A stretch of 64,000 nucleotides of DNA. Origin: Chloromonas sp. AAM2. Taxonomy: Eukaryota > Chlorophyta > Chlorophyceae > Chlamydomonadales > Chlamydomonadaceae. The notes under the pieces were generated by a model that worked only from the letters and a program-made list of their open reading frames with translations, made no database searches and had not been told where the DNA came from. The DNA is taken from contig QAXH01005278.1 of assembly GCA_004335635.1 (NCBI GenBank), forward strand, positions 1 to 64,000. The letters run 5' to 3'. Below are positions 36,836-49,636 of the stretch, piece after piece. The position numbers were made by a program, and so were the translations under genes. Position 1 is the stretch's first letter. The number at the start of each line of letters is the position of its first letter.

Positions 36836-37841
36836 ACATTGTGTAACACTGACCAACACGACAGGAAAGCACTGATGTTGCCTGGCACTCACACGGTAGG
36901 TCGTGTGCTGCGTGTGCGTGCAGGGCCAAGCGTTATTTCATCAACGAGCTCCACATCCGTGCAGCCCACGTGGAGAAACAGCCCAACAGCCCCTTGGCTG
37001 TTTTACGTTTCTTTGACCAGGCCAGCTGCTCAGTGGCCCAGAAGGCCTTGGAAGGCGTTTCTCTAGGCGGGGTTCCGTTGGTGGTGACGGAGGGGGAGAC
37101 GGAGGAAGCGGCTGCTGTAAGGCTAGAGGCGAAGGCGGCGCGGGAAACGCTGGCAGGAGAGAAGCGGGGACTGGATGGCACGCCAGGGGGCAGGAGAAAG
37201 GTGTGGTTTTGTTTTGGGGCGGAAAGATTAGGGAAAATGTGGAGGAGGGCGTATGGGGGGCGCTGAGGGAAGGCCGAAGAGGGGGGCAGAGGGCGGAGGA
37301 AAGGAGGCCAGGGGGATGCAGAAGGAAGGCACGAGGTTGGGGGGGGAAAGAGATGGGGGCGCTTGGTGCCAACGGTTGTGCCGCTCTTCTGCCTGCCCGT
37401 GTCCCTGCTGTTCTGTCGTGTGTGCGTTTACTGCTCGGACTGCGTGTGTTCTGCCGCATGCTTGTTGTTCAGATGGCGCGCACGGACGCTCCCACGCACA
37501 TTAACGCCGTGGTGTGTCCCTGGTGGCAGCGGCCTTACCAGGAGCAGCTCGTGGACAAGCACAGGAGGGTGGCGAACGCACTGTCGGAGCTAACAGCACA
37601 CGTAAGGCAGATGATGGGGACAGGATGAACAGGGCCAAGGGTGTGAATCATCAATTTGATGCAGGAGAAAGCATCACCAACGCACTCTCAGAGAGCATGG
37701 CTCATGTAAGGCTACAAGGGCAGACGGTGGATAGGACGTGCAGGAAGAGGGGTGGGGTGGGGGAGAAAAAGGGAACCGAGTTGACAAGGCAAGCCAACCT
37801 TACTTAGCGTTTACTGCCTGGTACATGTGGCCCATGGGTTC

Positions 37842-37874
<33 letters not shown>

Positions 37875-40800
37875 TGCCTCCACAGGTGCATCGGCGCACC
37901 CGCGGTCGGCCCCCCGTACCCTGGCTAGCAGAATGCATCACCACATCCAACGCACCCCAGCCACCATCCAGCGCCCCTCCTGCAACCGAACAAACCACCA
38001 ATGCAGCCCCAGCCGACGCCAGCATGCAAGTCGACCCAGCCACCGACTCAGCAGCTCAGCCGAGTATCGAGACTGAGTCGAGTGCGCTCAAGGCTGAGCG
38101 CAGCTTCCGCCCAGCTGCGCCTGTTCTGGGCATCATGCGGTCACCCCAGCTTGAGGGGTACCGGAATAAGAATGAGTTCACGTGCGGCCATGACGAGGAG
38201 GGCAAGCCGTGCGCGGGATTCCTGCTGGGCGGAATGGTGGTAAGTGGCTTATTAATTGCCATTTACTACTTGACACATTTACTGTGCAAGGGCAATACTG
38301 TCGTTTTGAATGCTCAGAACGGTTGTGGAATATGTGTACTTGATTCAAGCAGATGCTTGTGTGGCACAGGGTACTGTGGCGGGCTGTGCTCTCCATAAAT
38401 GCCTTAGCTGTTGTTTCTGATCCACTGATCTTGTCTGATCCGTTGATCTTGTCTGATCCGTTGATCTTGTCTGATCCGTTGATCTTGTTCAATCCGTTGA
38501 TCGCGCCTGGCCATGTGCACCCAGGACGGCATCAGTGCAGTTGGCGATGCCTCCAACACCCGCCACACCTCCAGGGAATCCCGCTCATACGCCTCCGCAA
38601 TGACAGCTTTCCTGCGCACAAGCACCACCCTGCCGCCCTGGGACAAACGGTTAACGCCGTCCGACGGTTTCTGGCGGTTACTGTTGGTTAGAGACGGGCG
38701 CAAGGCGACTTTCATGCCTGGGCCTGCGGGCGGTGAGAGCGCCACGGCTCCACCGTTGGCCGAGTTGGACCCTTACAAGTATATGGTCACGATACCGGTG
38801 CGTGCACAAGGGAGGCAGTGAGTGAGTGAGTGAGTGAGTGTACTTTTCACATCTGAATCGTCCAACAAGTCGAACAGAAAATGGATCAAGTGTCATCATA
38901 CTTGTGCATTGCAAAGGACTGCTGGTACATAGTCCGAAAACCCCCTGTCATCACCTGGATTCGAACCCCAGTGTGTTGGAGATGTGTGGGAGGTTGAGCT
39001 GGGTCACGCCTTCCAACTGCTTGTGTCAACATTGTGACGGCCGGGCAAGGGCAAGGGTGTGGGTTAGGGCTGTGATTAGGGGTGGTAAGTTACAATGACA
39101 CAGTGCTACAATGACGCAATGGCAGTAAGTACAATGACGCAATGGCAGTAAGTACAATGACGCAATGGCAGTTAGTACAATGACGCAATGGCACACTGCT
39201 GCAATGACTAGTGAGTACAGCGAGTGGCGCAGTGGTGTAGTCACCTGTGGTAAGCCTTCCCTCTCCCCAACCCTAAGCTATACCCTAACGTTAACCCTAA
39301 TGCTAACCCTAATGCTAACCCCAATGCTAACCTTAATGCTAACCCTAATGCTAACCCTAATGCTGACCCTAATGCTAACCCTACCCTATGATAGGAACAC
39401 GTCGCCTTGCCTGCACTCAAATTATGTAGTCACATGTTTTGGCTGAGCAACCTGCATGGTGCTTCTGATAATTTCACTTGTCAATATCGCCACTGCATCA
39501 CCTGCGCAAAAGATCAGTGGCTGACCAAAGCTACCCTTGGTGGCGGCACATTGTCACAAGACAACATTGGTCCTGCATGTTTGTTTGTTCAGGACGAGGA
39601 CGCTGTCGACCTGTCCCGTCACGCCCCCCACATGCCCGCGCCCCCCGCCGGCCCCCCCGTGCCGTTGGGGGAGGTGCAGGAGTCCGAGCCGCCCTGCCCC
39701 CCCGCTGACGAGGTCATGCTGTCGGTGCAGGTGGGGCAGAAAAAAGCAGGGCAAACTGGCTGCAACTTTCAACGTGAGAACTAGAACATGCTTTACCTGG
39801 GACGAAACATCCTGAACTGAGTATATCTGAGCGGGAAAAAAAGATGTTTGCCAGTTCTGGGACAATTTCCAGGGACTGCACTGGAACCAGCATGGCAACA
39901 GGGATAGGGCAGCAGGGTTCGTGACAGAGTAAGCTTCAGTTACAGTAGACGAGGCAACTTGCCCAACGAAAGGATAGAAATCAACAAAATCAACGAACAA
40001 AAGGACAGAAAGCAATAAAACCACAGAAAATAGCTCGATCATTCGCCGTACGAGCTCTGTGGTGTGGTATTCATTTAACTCAGCAATTCACAGCACCACT
40101 TCCAGCTTTTGCTCAGTTTGAATGAACGAGTCTGCGATTGGTGGAGGTCAACTGAGTGGAACGCTGGTGGAAGTGTGGTTTGCCTGCTCAAGCCCTGCCG
40201 AAAGCCCTAGCAAATGCTGCAGATGATGCCAGCAGATGCGGATGCCGGGCCAATGGTTAACGTATCTGAAGCTGAAGTTCATGAAGCATGTCAGCAGCAA
40301 CAAACATCAGCTGGCTAATCATGAGCAGGCACGGTTTTTCTCATCTACCAAACTTGTTCTGTACTCCTGCTTATTTCCCCTGTCCATGAAATGCTATTGC
40401 TCGATCTTGGGAGCAGCGAGACAGGCAAACTCAGGAAATTTTCTGCACAGTGCGGTATAACCTATTTTCGTAGCGATGCTTGGTACGAACCTGGATGATA
40501 ATTTCACACTGGTGATGACGATCCCTAGTTCTGCCATAAACCAGTCTTGATGACTGGACATAGCCTACTCTTTCCTCCGCTGCCCTGACAGGTGAACCCC
40601 CGCTACTCCGCAGTGGCCACCAACCCCCTGCTGATGCGGGAGCAGCTGGTGTGCTTCGCCCGACACATGCGCGCACATGCAGCCAAGGAGGGGCTCACGC
40701 TCACGCACCTAGTGGTGCAGGTGGGTTGATAGGCTGCAACTGGTTCCAGGGCTGGCTGGTAATACTAGCAATTGTTGGGCATTTTGGCATCGCTTAAAAC

Positions 40801-43538
40801 TTTCTTTCAGAACAGAGAACTGCGGGCTGCGTTACAAGGAGCTCATAGCCATTAAATCTCCCTAGAGCATTCTCCACTCTATGATCTATGGTGTATGCCA
40901 CATGCGGTATGATGCACAACTCCTCATCACATACACGTCAGCTATTACGCTGCTGATGTCCAACTACTCCATCTTCTAATGTGTGACAGCGCTCCAAAAG
41001 TCAACAACACACGCAGCGTCAGGCACACCATTTGCATTGATGCCTGAAACGCGTTTGTGGAAAAGCGCTCTTAACAACGACACGCCCTGGCCAGACACCC
41101 AGCGAATTGTGATCCACAATCAGATCAGCACGGCCATCGCCTGCCACCGCACATACCCACGTGACCGTCTGCAGCCACCTGCCATGTTCGTCTGTCCCCT
41201 GCAGCACCATTGGGGCGTGTCCAACATGGCGCCGTTTGACGCGCCCACCTTCGTCTGCCCCGAGAGTGAAGACCAACCACCCGGGGAGCCGGCAGCAGGG
41301 GCGGTGGGCCTGATTCATGACAGCCTGTGCGACCTCAAGTTCCAGATCTCACCCATGGCGTTCTTTCAGGTACGACCACACTGAGTCTCCTGCATCAGAA
41401 GCGTGCGGCCGTAGGGCATGGGGCACGCATCAGAAAAAGTCACTGCTTTGCCACGAAGGTGGATTGCATAAGGTGGAAAAGAAAATGGATGAGCAGACTT
41501 TCTCATGGTAGCCGTTACAGGGAACAGAACGGATTAACAGACGTCACTAGCACACATGCTTCATGCTCACGGTCCTGGCTGGCACTGCATGGCGCTAAAA
41601 GTAGTCGCCCGGCTATGGGTAGCACAGCTTTCCTAGCACATCACACACTTTTCATGTCTCCTGTGCCCCACTGACCCCTACTGAATTCCAAATCCCAGCT
41701 CTAACTTCAAACCCTGGCCACGTCAACCCTTCCTCCAAGGTGAACGCTCCTGCTGCATGCGTGCTGTACAAGCTGGCGGGCGAGTGGGCGGCACCCAGCC
41801 CCGGGGCCGTGCTGTTTGACGTGTGCTGCGGCACAGGCACCATCGGCATCTCTCTGGCGCACAGGGTGCACAAGGTAACGGTTTTCGGTTTCCAACGTAC
41901 CAGACCTTGCTTCTCATCAAACCATTGCAAGTCGCACAGCGGTTTACATCCAGAGGATCAAAGTCATGCAAGTATTGGCTCCAACACACTGTGACGCGTT
42001 CAGAGCAGCTTTTGCACTGTGGCAACTACCAACTGGTGTAATGTACTGCTGAGTCAGCGGCTAATCATAAAATCAAGGCATCAGTGGTCTTGCAACACTC
42101 GCGACACCCATGTGCACTCAAGCTATATCAGCTCTTGGTCTTGCCAGATGCATCAGCAAGTGAAAAGCCTTGCGATTGTTGCAAGTACAAGCAAGTTTGC
42201 TCGTTTTGCTGCACCCGGCTGCTGTCTTGGGTGATGGCCACTGACTGCCAGGTCTCCTGCATTAGCTAATCAATTCTGAGTAAAGTTATGCCGCTGGTTG
42301 TCCCCCAGGTGATTGGCATAGACAACATCGTGAGTGCTGTGGAGGACGCTCGCATCAACGCTAGGCTGAACAACATAACCAACGCCGAGTTCGTGTGCGC
42401 CAAGGCCGAGGAGGTCATGGCGGACCTGCTCAAGAAACACGTCACGGAGGGGAAGGAGGTGAGGACAGAAACGAAGAGATTCCAGGGTGATTGGCTAATG
42501 AATTGTAAATGTCGTTTCTTGTAAGGATTGGGAATCTGGACAACCTTCAGTGTTGTGACTGCTTGTTTCTGCACAAGGGGTGTGATCGGATAGGGATGTT
42601 GCTCACGGTAGGTCAGGGTGGGACACTTCCTATCCCGTGTCCAGGGATTGACAATGGCTGTTCAGATATCTCTGTTTTTCCCGAAGTCTTGCGCACACCA
42701 TTCTGGTTGCTCCTGGAATCCTCAGGCACCACTCTTACATTTTATCAGGTCCGTTGGCGACTTCCCTGTTGGAAGGCTGGATGAGGGTCAGCTTGCTTTG
42801 GATTAGGCTGCAATGCAAGAACAGTCAGCATCCTTGCGTGCAGAAGTGAACGTTCTGTTGCACGTGCTGTCACGTGCAGGTGGTTGCGGTGGTTGACCCG
42901 CCCCGCCAGGGTCTACACAAGCAGTTGATCCGCTCCCTGCTGGCCTGCACCCAGCTCAAGCGGGTCGTGTACATTTCGTGCAACCCCACCAGCCTCACAG
43001 ACAACCTCAACTTCATGTGCACTCCACCGGATGGTGAGCAGGGGACGGGATGAAGTGGCCATGTGGAAAGAATGGCCATGCAGAAGCCAGCCTGAGAGAT
43101 TTGACAGCCTGACAGTCAGCTACATGTGAAACCTGTGTGGGCATGTCAGTTGTAGGCACATCTGAGGGGCGCGTAGCGAGCCAGGGAAGGCCACATGGGC
43201 AGAGGGGCGAAGAATTGTTTGCATAACTCGTGGTGGACCGTAGTCACCACACCATTCCGTGCCCAGGCTGCTCTGTTGTGTTTGGGTGTCATGCCTGATG
43301 GACCAAATAGTCACCACCTCCCAGGCTGCACTGTTGCCATGAGTATACCCAAAGGATGTGTACACGTGCCAGACGTTTGTGCTGTCATGCCCTTCTGCCT
43401 GCAGTTCCCAAACAGAAGTACCACCGAGCCAACAAGGAGGCCCAGCCCCCTGCATTTGTGCCAATCAAGGCGGTCGCTCTGGATTTATTCCCGCACACCA
43501 CACATGTCGAGTCAGTGGTCCTGCTGGAAAGGGCATGA
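35428..43538 (+). CDS. tRNA (uracil-5-)-methyltransferase, TRM2/TRMT2A type
   Basis: It methylates uridine-54 of tRNA to m5U using S-adenosylmethionine. The 14-exon model is 35428-35504, 35636-35801, 36200-36300, 36924-37200, 37473-37601, 37886-38239, 38525-38797, 39593-39730, 40592-40720, 41205-41369, 41740-41874, 42309-42458, 42880-43033 and 43405-43538 (793 aa, phases closed). An RRM-like fold spans about residues 95-165. [18 protein letters not shown] and [12 protein letters not shown] are family motifs. The SAM site [11 protein letters not shown] is near residue 629. DPPRQGL and catalytic Cys (YISCNPTSL, about residue 732) follow. The HVES motif with the base Glu is near the end. Intron 1 uses a GC donor. 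A TGTAA lies 34 nt after the stop (43572-43576). The first two exons are the least certain part. Confidence 0.93.
35995..36070. mobile_element. Partial second copy of the TIR element
   Basis: ATATAGACCATATCTCATCC and the following GCGGGCAAAATGACATTTAA match, in reverse, the right end of the element at 16501-16969 for about 75 bp. The other end is missing. It lies in TRMT2A intron 2. Confidence 0.8.
36619..36840 (+). mobile_element. Retroelement-like 3' end, copy 3 (CA/CT tail with gap)
   Basis: The core TCCCCGCTGAGCAGTCCTCT and GAAGGCCATGT are followed by short CA repeats and then a long (CT)n run interrupted by the gap at 36719-36781. It lies in TRMT2A intron 3, as the same family does in other introns with other tails. 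Confidence 0.65.
36719..36781. other. Assembly gap inside (CT)n
   Basis: These 63 N are flanked on both sides by (CT)n, so the true content is almost certainly more CT repeat of unknown length. Confidence 0.95.
38411..38503. repeat. 18-bp tandem repeat
   Basis: There are about five copies of GATCTTGTCTGATCCGTT, with small changes at both ends, in TRMT2A intron 6 a few bases before the acceptor of exon 38525-38797. Confidence 0.9.
39085..39395. repeat. Two tandem arrays: 23-bp unit and 12-bp telomere-like unit
   Basis: At 39085-39205 a 23-bp unit containing AAGTACAATGACGCAATGGC repeats about four times. At 39275-39390 a 12-bp unit, ACCCTAATGCTA, repeats about nine times with point changes. 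Both are in TRMT2A intron 7. Confidence 0.85.
39833..39870 (+). repeat. Dispersed repeat (TTTGCCAGTTCTGGGACAG family), short copy
   Basis: An A-run, then GATGTTTGCCAGTTCTGGGA and CAATTT. It lies in TRMT2A intron 8. Further short copies are at 17725-17755, 32364-32400 and 59843-59880. Confidence 0.75.
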
Positions 43539-43659
43539 ATAATCGGTTCAAGTACTGTTGCCATCTGTACATGTAACCTCTTGGCGTGCCTGGTTTCTTG
43601 TTCGAGTCTCCTGAATGTAACCTCTGAGCTCCAGCTGCCAGAGGAGGCCACTGGGAGTG

Positions 43660-44645
43660 CCAGGTGAACTACAGATGCGTCAGATGTCTGCCAGCTGAGT
43701 CTTCACAGATTTCGGGGTTTGAAGGGATGCCAGATATCTGTAGACTGAGCCTGATATCCTTGTCTGACATTGTTAAAGGGCTCAGATTTCAGGGATCAGA
43801 GATGTCAGATATCTGTAGACTGAGCCTGATATCTGACATCCTGGGAGGTCACAGATTTCGGGTCAGATATGTGTAGACTGAGCCAGGTATCCGCCATCTC
43901 CTATCCCCCCTGTATCTTCGCCCCCAAGTCTGACATCTGGCGTCTGCGAGCCTGCTTCACCTTGTCCAAGTAACATGCACAAACCTGACATCTGCGAGCC
44001 GTTTCGCCATGCCCAAGGTACTTGCGAATCTAACATCTGGGACATCTGGCATCTGCCAGCTGGGCACAACCACAAGTCAAGTCATGCTACTGGGGTTAGA
44101 GTTAGGTAAGGGTCAGGATAGAGTGAGGTTAGCGTTAGGATGATCATGGTAAACTTAGGTTTAGGGTAACTTAGGATAAGATCAGCGTTAGGATAAGATT
44201 ATGTAAAACAAAGGTCGGGTTAGAAACCAAACCTTCACAACGGCAGCCAACCTCCACAACCACAACAACATCTACCCACCACAACCGCTTCCAACCACCA
44301 CAACCGCTTCCAACCACCACAACCGCACATTTGTTCAAGTTGCTTGGACAACACGAAGTAAAACAAGCTCACAGATGTCAGATATCAAAGCTGTCTTATC
44401 TGCCCAAGTTGCTTGGACCACACAAGGTGAAAGAGGCTCACAGATGTGGCCAAATTTTTCATTTACACAGGGAGAGCTTCACTTCACAGATGAGCTGTAG
44501 ATTGGCTGCAGATATCTGACATGGGTGTTCATGCGCCCATGCTTATTCAACCAACTTGGGCAAATCTGACATCTTTGACATCTGACATCTGTGAGCCTCT
44601 TTCACCTTGTGTTGTCCGAGCAACTTGCGCAAATCTGGCATCCAT
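43660..44645. repeat. Foldback repeat block (CAGATGTCAGATATC words)
   Basis: Between the TRMT2A and NDC80 genes, words such as GATGTCAGATATCTGTAGAC recur as 60-75-bp tandem units (43700-43880). A second unit occurs in both orientations. Arm 44407-44447 and arm 44585-44626 are inverted repeats of about 41 bp with two mismatches (GGTGAAAGAGGCTCACAGAT in one, its complement in the other). Weaker copies lie at 43930-44060 and 44335-44395. A degenerate GGTTAGG-rich stretch lies at 44090-44225. I see no gene. Confidence 0.85.
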
Positions 44646-45142
44646 CGGTGTTTTGGTTTCGTTCAACCTCTGAACTCCAGCTGCTCCAGTTCATCATCAA
44701 CAGCTCTGGGTTAGCATGTAAGCATCCCTGTGCATGGCGCTTTCAACGTCCTGCAAGGAAGTCGTGCTGAATGTGCTGTGAGGCTTTCTGAATTTGCATG
44801 GGCCTGGCTGACTGTCCTGACGTAAATCCCCGCTTACAATTTCAAATGTCAGACAAGTTGGACAGAGCACTCGCTTCATCAGTTGAACTGCTGGTGCGGC
44901 GTTCGAACGCGATGTGGCTTGCGCGCTGAAGGCGCAGGCAGACAGGTCCAGCACAAAGTGAACCTGTTTCTTGCCTACCCGTTTCACGCCCATGCAAGCG
45001 TGAACACGGCCTACCAAGTTTTAAGCCGTATAATGCATAACATCGCACGCATTTACGCAGCTTCACTGAGTCCTACAGTGCCAAACTCACTCACCATGAA
45101 CACGCGAACCAACAGCTGGTGACATTGTTAAGCGCAAGCACC

Positions 45143-48100
45143 ATGAGCAGGCGACAAACGCTGGGCGTTCTGAGCCCTTCGCAAATAAACACGCGTTCCA
45201 ATGCAGCTGCACGCGTGGCCAGCAAGGAGGCTCAGCCCACCGGTGGAGCGGCCCAGAACATCAAGGGCCCCAGGAAGTCTTTGGCGCCAGACAAGGCAGC
45301 GCTTGCCCTCATGGGTGGGGCAAACATGAACGGCTCATCTTTCGGCGCCGGCAATTTGGGAGGAAATGCTGGTGGCCCGTCATCGTTCAACCAAAGCATG
45401 GGCCCATGCAGCATTGACCCTCGGAGGAGCAGCGCCTACAACGGTGGCAAATCCAATGGCCCTAAAGCAGATCCTCGGCCCATATCTGACAAGGGTTTCC
45501 AAGCCAACTGCATGCGCAGTGTCATCACCTACCTCTCCACCCACAACTACCCTGCATCTGTCTCCCCCAAAACTCTAGCCAGCCCCACGGCCAAGGACTT
45601 CACTCTCATCGTCCAGTTCCTACAGCAGCAGTTCGACCCCAACCTGAAGACCTTTGGCAAGATTGAGGATGACGTGCCCATCTTCTTCAAGCGGCTGAAC
45701 TACCCTTTTCAAATCAGCAAGTCAGCCCTGTTTGCTGTTGGCAGCCCTCACTCCTGGCCCGCAGTCCTAGCAGCACTGACATGGCTTGTGGAGCTACTCA
45801 ACTACAACGAAAGGATAGAGGGTATGGCTGCCCAGACAGGCTCCAGCACAGGGCCTGGGGTTTTGGAAGACTCCGATGCCAGCACCAAGAGACAGTTCTT
45901 CAAGTACATTTGCACCAGCTATACCTGGTTCCTGGCTGGGGATGATGCCAAGTAAGCAGGGTTCCAGGCACATGCATGCAGCTGCATGTAGCTGCAAGTA
46001 GGCGCATGTGGGTGCATGCAGGTGCATGTAGGCGAATGTCATGCATGCGCGGAGCAAGGCACACGTGTTTACACATGCCACCACAACATACCCATACGTC
46101 AGCATAGAGCGAAAGGAGCACTAACTTTGCTTGCAACTGCTCACATCGCCATGCAGGTGCTCAGTAGTCGACCAGGACATGCTGTCCCAGTTCAGTTCCC
46201 GGGAGCGCCTCGTGGTGGAGGCACATGATCGCATCAAGCAGGTGAGTGGGAGGCGGTGAGGGCCAAGACTCTCTCTCATTATGTCGCTGTGTGTCCAACC
46301 GACGTAAGGGTTGGCCTGACACCGTACTTGAGGGAAGGCTGGTCCGATCATGATCATGAATTCAAAACACCGCAATGAACAGTGACCTGGTCTGTACCTT
46401 GGGTGGCTGTGTAGTTGATTTGCAAGGCGAAGACAGCACCCATGCATACTGTGCTGGCTGCTACTTTTATGTGAGTTACCCAGCCACGTGCTGCTTGTCA
46501 TCTTATAACCTGCTGTTGCTGCTGCTGCTGGTGTTGCTCTTTGTCAGGCCAATGACTCGGTGGTGTCTGAGGTGAAGCGGCTTCAGTCCGAGCCCTCGCC
46601 CCTGGTGGCAGCCCAGCAGAGGAGGGCGGAGAGGGCGCTGGATGCAGAAAAGTTTGAGCAGCTCATTGAGAACCTGCAGGTGGGCCATGTGGAGACAGCA
46701 TGTGAAGAGCGGTTGCTCATGGAAATTGTGGCGAACACTGTACTGTGTGTCACATGTACACATCCATACATGGCACTGGCAGTCGATAAAACACATTCAA
46801 ACAGTCAGTCACACACGGACATGCACACGCAGCCATGCCCATGCAGCCATGCATACACAGCCATGCACACGCAGCCATGCACGTGCGGCCATGCACGTGC
46901 GGCCATGCACGTGCGGCCATGCACGTGCGGCCATGCACACACGGCCATGCACACACAGCCATGCACACGCGGCCATGCACACGCTGCCATGCACACGCTG
47001 CCATGAACACGCAGCCATGCACACGCAGCCACCCCTCGTACTTCAGCTGCCACAACATACACCCTGTTGTGCCTTGCCACAGGGTCTGAAGAGCAGCTTG
47101 CAGCGCAAGATAGGCGAGCGCCAGGAGGAGGTGGCTGCCAAGCAGCAGGCCCTGGCAACCACCAACAGACAGAACGACGAGCTGCGGGCGCGCATTGCCG
47201 CCCAGCCTGTCAACAAAGCGGACCTCAGCAGGATGGTCATGGAGAGGTGAACAGGGGCTCGGGAGAGGGAGGAAGCAAGGGAGGGCAGCGGGGAGAAGCA
47301 ATGCAAGGGGAGACGGGAATGGTCAATGGCCATGTGCACAGGGGGTGAGGTGGCTAAAGAGTGAGGGCAGGAGGAAATGAAAAGAATTGGAGGACACGCA
47401 TCGCCAGCGGCCGATCTAGTGCGTCTCTCTGCATGTCCACCATTTGTCGTTCACAGTGAAGGTGGGATGTCGAGTCATCATCATCGTTTATCATGGTACC
47501 GCAGGACCAACCAGCTAGGCGCTCAGCAACAGCCAACATCACCATCCTAAACAAAGCATGAGCATGATGCCCCCAAAAATCAAGCATATGCAAGGATGTC
47601 AAGTGAAGGATTGGAAATACCAGTGATGCAAAGGCATCCCACCCACGCTCACTCCTTCCATGCACATGCTGATGTCCCTCAGGTCCAAGCAGAAGGAGGT
47701 GTTGGATGCCGTGACCTCGAACGCCGAGGAGTTGGAACACAAACTGCACCAACAGGATGTGCAGGTAGGCTTGCACCTGTTATGGCATCTACGGTCCGTT
47801 GGTCTGCCAAGCCCTGTCTCATTGTCACTTCTAACCTCATATTCCTGTCATCCTATGTGGAAGCCCAAGCGTGCAGAGCACTGCGTGCCAGATGCCTGCG
47901 TCACATACTCGAACGGTTTGCAAGTGTGTGGTACAAGCAGTAACCAATAGAAAACCGACACCACACACTGTGCTCACCGCCTGCTCTTTGCCAGTCACAT
48001 TGCATCTGACTCTCGGCTGACTGATGTAAACATCAGGTGTATCAGGTGTTTACCCTTGCCCGCCTTGCAGTTGGTGTCCTGTCTCAAGTCCCTGGAAGGG

Positions 48101-49636
48101 AGTGTGTCGCGCTACAACCAGCTGGCGCACCGCCTGAAGCTCGTCCCCGCCAGCGCCAAGCGGGCGGCGGGTGCGACCTACGAGCTCAGGATCAACAGAG
48201 AGGCAACCGCACAACAGGACTTCGCAAACGTCGATCTAAAAGTAAGCCGTTCTGGGGCACGATTGGACCTAACGGCTGATCTAACTGCTCTTGCGGCCAC
48301 GCCAGATGTAGCTGAGTTTGCACGGCTCTGAAGGTAGACCCGGTTGGCATACATTTCGGCCTCTCGGCAGATTCAACACTGCCTTGTTTGAAATCAAATC
48401 GTGGCCTTCAGTCCAGAAAGGAGTAATCGGTGTGAATTTTAGCTAGTACTGAATCAGGAATGGTGGCAGGAGTAACAGCCAGTGTTGCCCAGTATGCGGG
48501 ATCACCATTGCCAAAACCGGTAACGTCTTCGTGTTCTGGAGAACGTCTGTCTGTCCGTTCTGTCTGAAGGTGGTGTGGTATTGTCATGTCCGTGTTTGAA
48601 GCTTGCACGTCATGCTGCCTGTAGCTCGTATAGCTACACAGCCCAACACATGTCTTCCTCGTCTCTCTGCTGCAGGGCAGTGTCAAGCCTGGCCTGGAGC
48701 ACCTGTGCGAGATGTACCGCACCAAGGCGGCACAGCTCGGGCGGGACCTGCTGGGCCTCAGGGAGGCGGCGGCGGGCAGCGCAGAGTCGCTGAACGAGAA
48801 GCAGGAGGAGAACAAGGCGATGGAAGCACAGGTGCGTCTTGACAACACGCACTGCGTCTTTGCGATATCATCACTGACTCGCCTCGACCACAATTCAATG
48901 AGCTTGTTGGTGTCGGATTAGCATTATTTGAGAGAGCCGGGCAACTGCATTCAGAATGGCAGAATGGAGGTTGTGGCAGTGGCAAGAGGACAATGCAAAT
49001 GATCACATATGCGCTTGCAGATATCCAAGCTTGAGAGTCAGTTGGCCTCGCTTCGCGAGGCGCGCGAGGAGCGAGTGCGGGAGATGGCGGGGCGCGCCGA
49101 CCAGCTGCAGGACGACGTGAGCAGCCTCAGGAGCACAGCAGCGGCCAGAGCAGCGGAGGTTACGGCGCGGAAGGCGGCCGTCATCAACGAGTTTGAAGCG
49201 CTCAAGAGGTGAGGCTTGAGCTTACCTCGTTGCGCTAGCACAGTTGCCGCGGCGAGACTCAACGGCCAAGGGTGAGGAACGTTCCATGAACAGCCAGGCT
49301 GTGTGATGTGTTGCGTGTGCATTATCAGCGCTTCACTGGTCGTACGGTTGTGCTTTTGTAAATTGGCAACGCTGTGCGTCTTGAAGCGCACCAGACGTTA
49401 TGTCTCCAAAAACGTGCCAGAATCCCGTATCGAACATTCAGTTTCCCTGCCTTTTGATACGTGTGCATTGCAGGCAGTGCGATGCCGATCTGGCCCAGTT
49501 GCGTGTTGAGCTGCGCACCGCCCTGGAGGCCATGCTGCAGCACCGCATGCACGTGCAGCACGTGCTGGGGGCAACACTAGAGGCGGTCAAGGGGGAGCAG
49601 CAGGCAATGGCAGCAGTGCACGTGCCAACTTGCTGA
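45143..49636 (+). CDS. NDC80: NDC80/HEC1 kinetochore protein
   Basis: NDC80 is the microtubule-binding subunit of the outer-kinetochore Ndc80 complex (with NUF2, SPC24 and SPC25). Nine exons, 45143-45951, 46157-46241, 46548-46679, 47083-47246, 47683-47764, 48071-48241, 48676-48831, 49021-49208 and 49474-49636, give 649 aa, close to human (642). Residues 1-110 form a basic, Ser/Gly-rich tail starting MSRRQTLGVLSPSQ, the usual Aurora B target region. A calponin-homology domain follows (PRPISDKGFQANCMRSVITY at 111 on; FTLIVQFLQQQFDPNLKTFG; VLAALTWLVELLNYNERI). Exons 2-9 encode heptad-rich coiled coil. In exon 6, LKLVPASAKRAAGATYEL matches the conserved LIP..AK..........E block. Intron 3 holds a 14-bp minisatellite. 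Confidence 0.95.
46822..47030. repeat. 14-bp minisatellite in NDC80 intron
   Basis: There are about fourteen copies of GGCCATGCACGTGC and variants (GCCATGCACACGCA) in NDC80 intron 3. The array gives long open His/Cys/Ala-rich frames on both strands that have no link to exons. Confidence 0.95.

Noticed and set aside
38930..39010. tRNA T-loop-like word (GGATTCGAACCCC, minus-strand GGTTCGAATCC)
   Set aside because: The flanking bases do not form a 5-bp T stem, and no acceptor, D or anticodon arm could be drawn.
46560..47301. Long His/Cys/Ala-rich ORFs on both strands
   Set aside because: They are made by the 14-bp minisatellite in NDC80 intron 3 and do not respect the exon phases.
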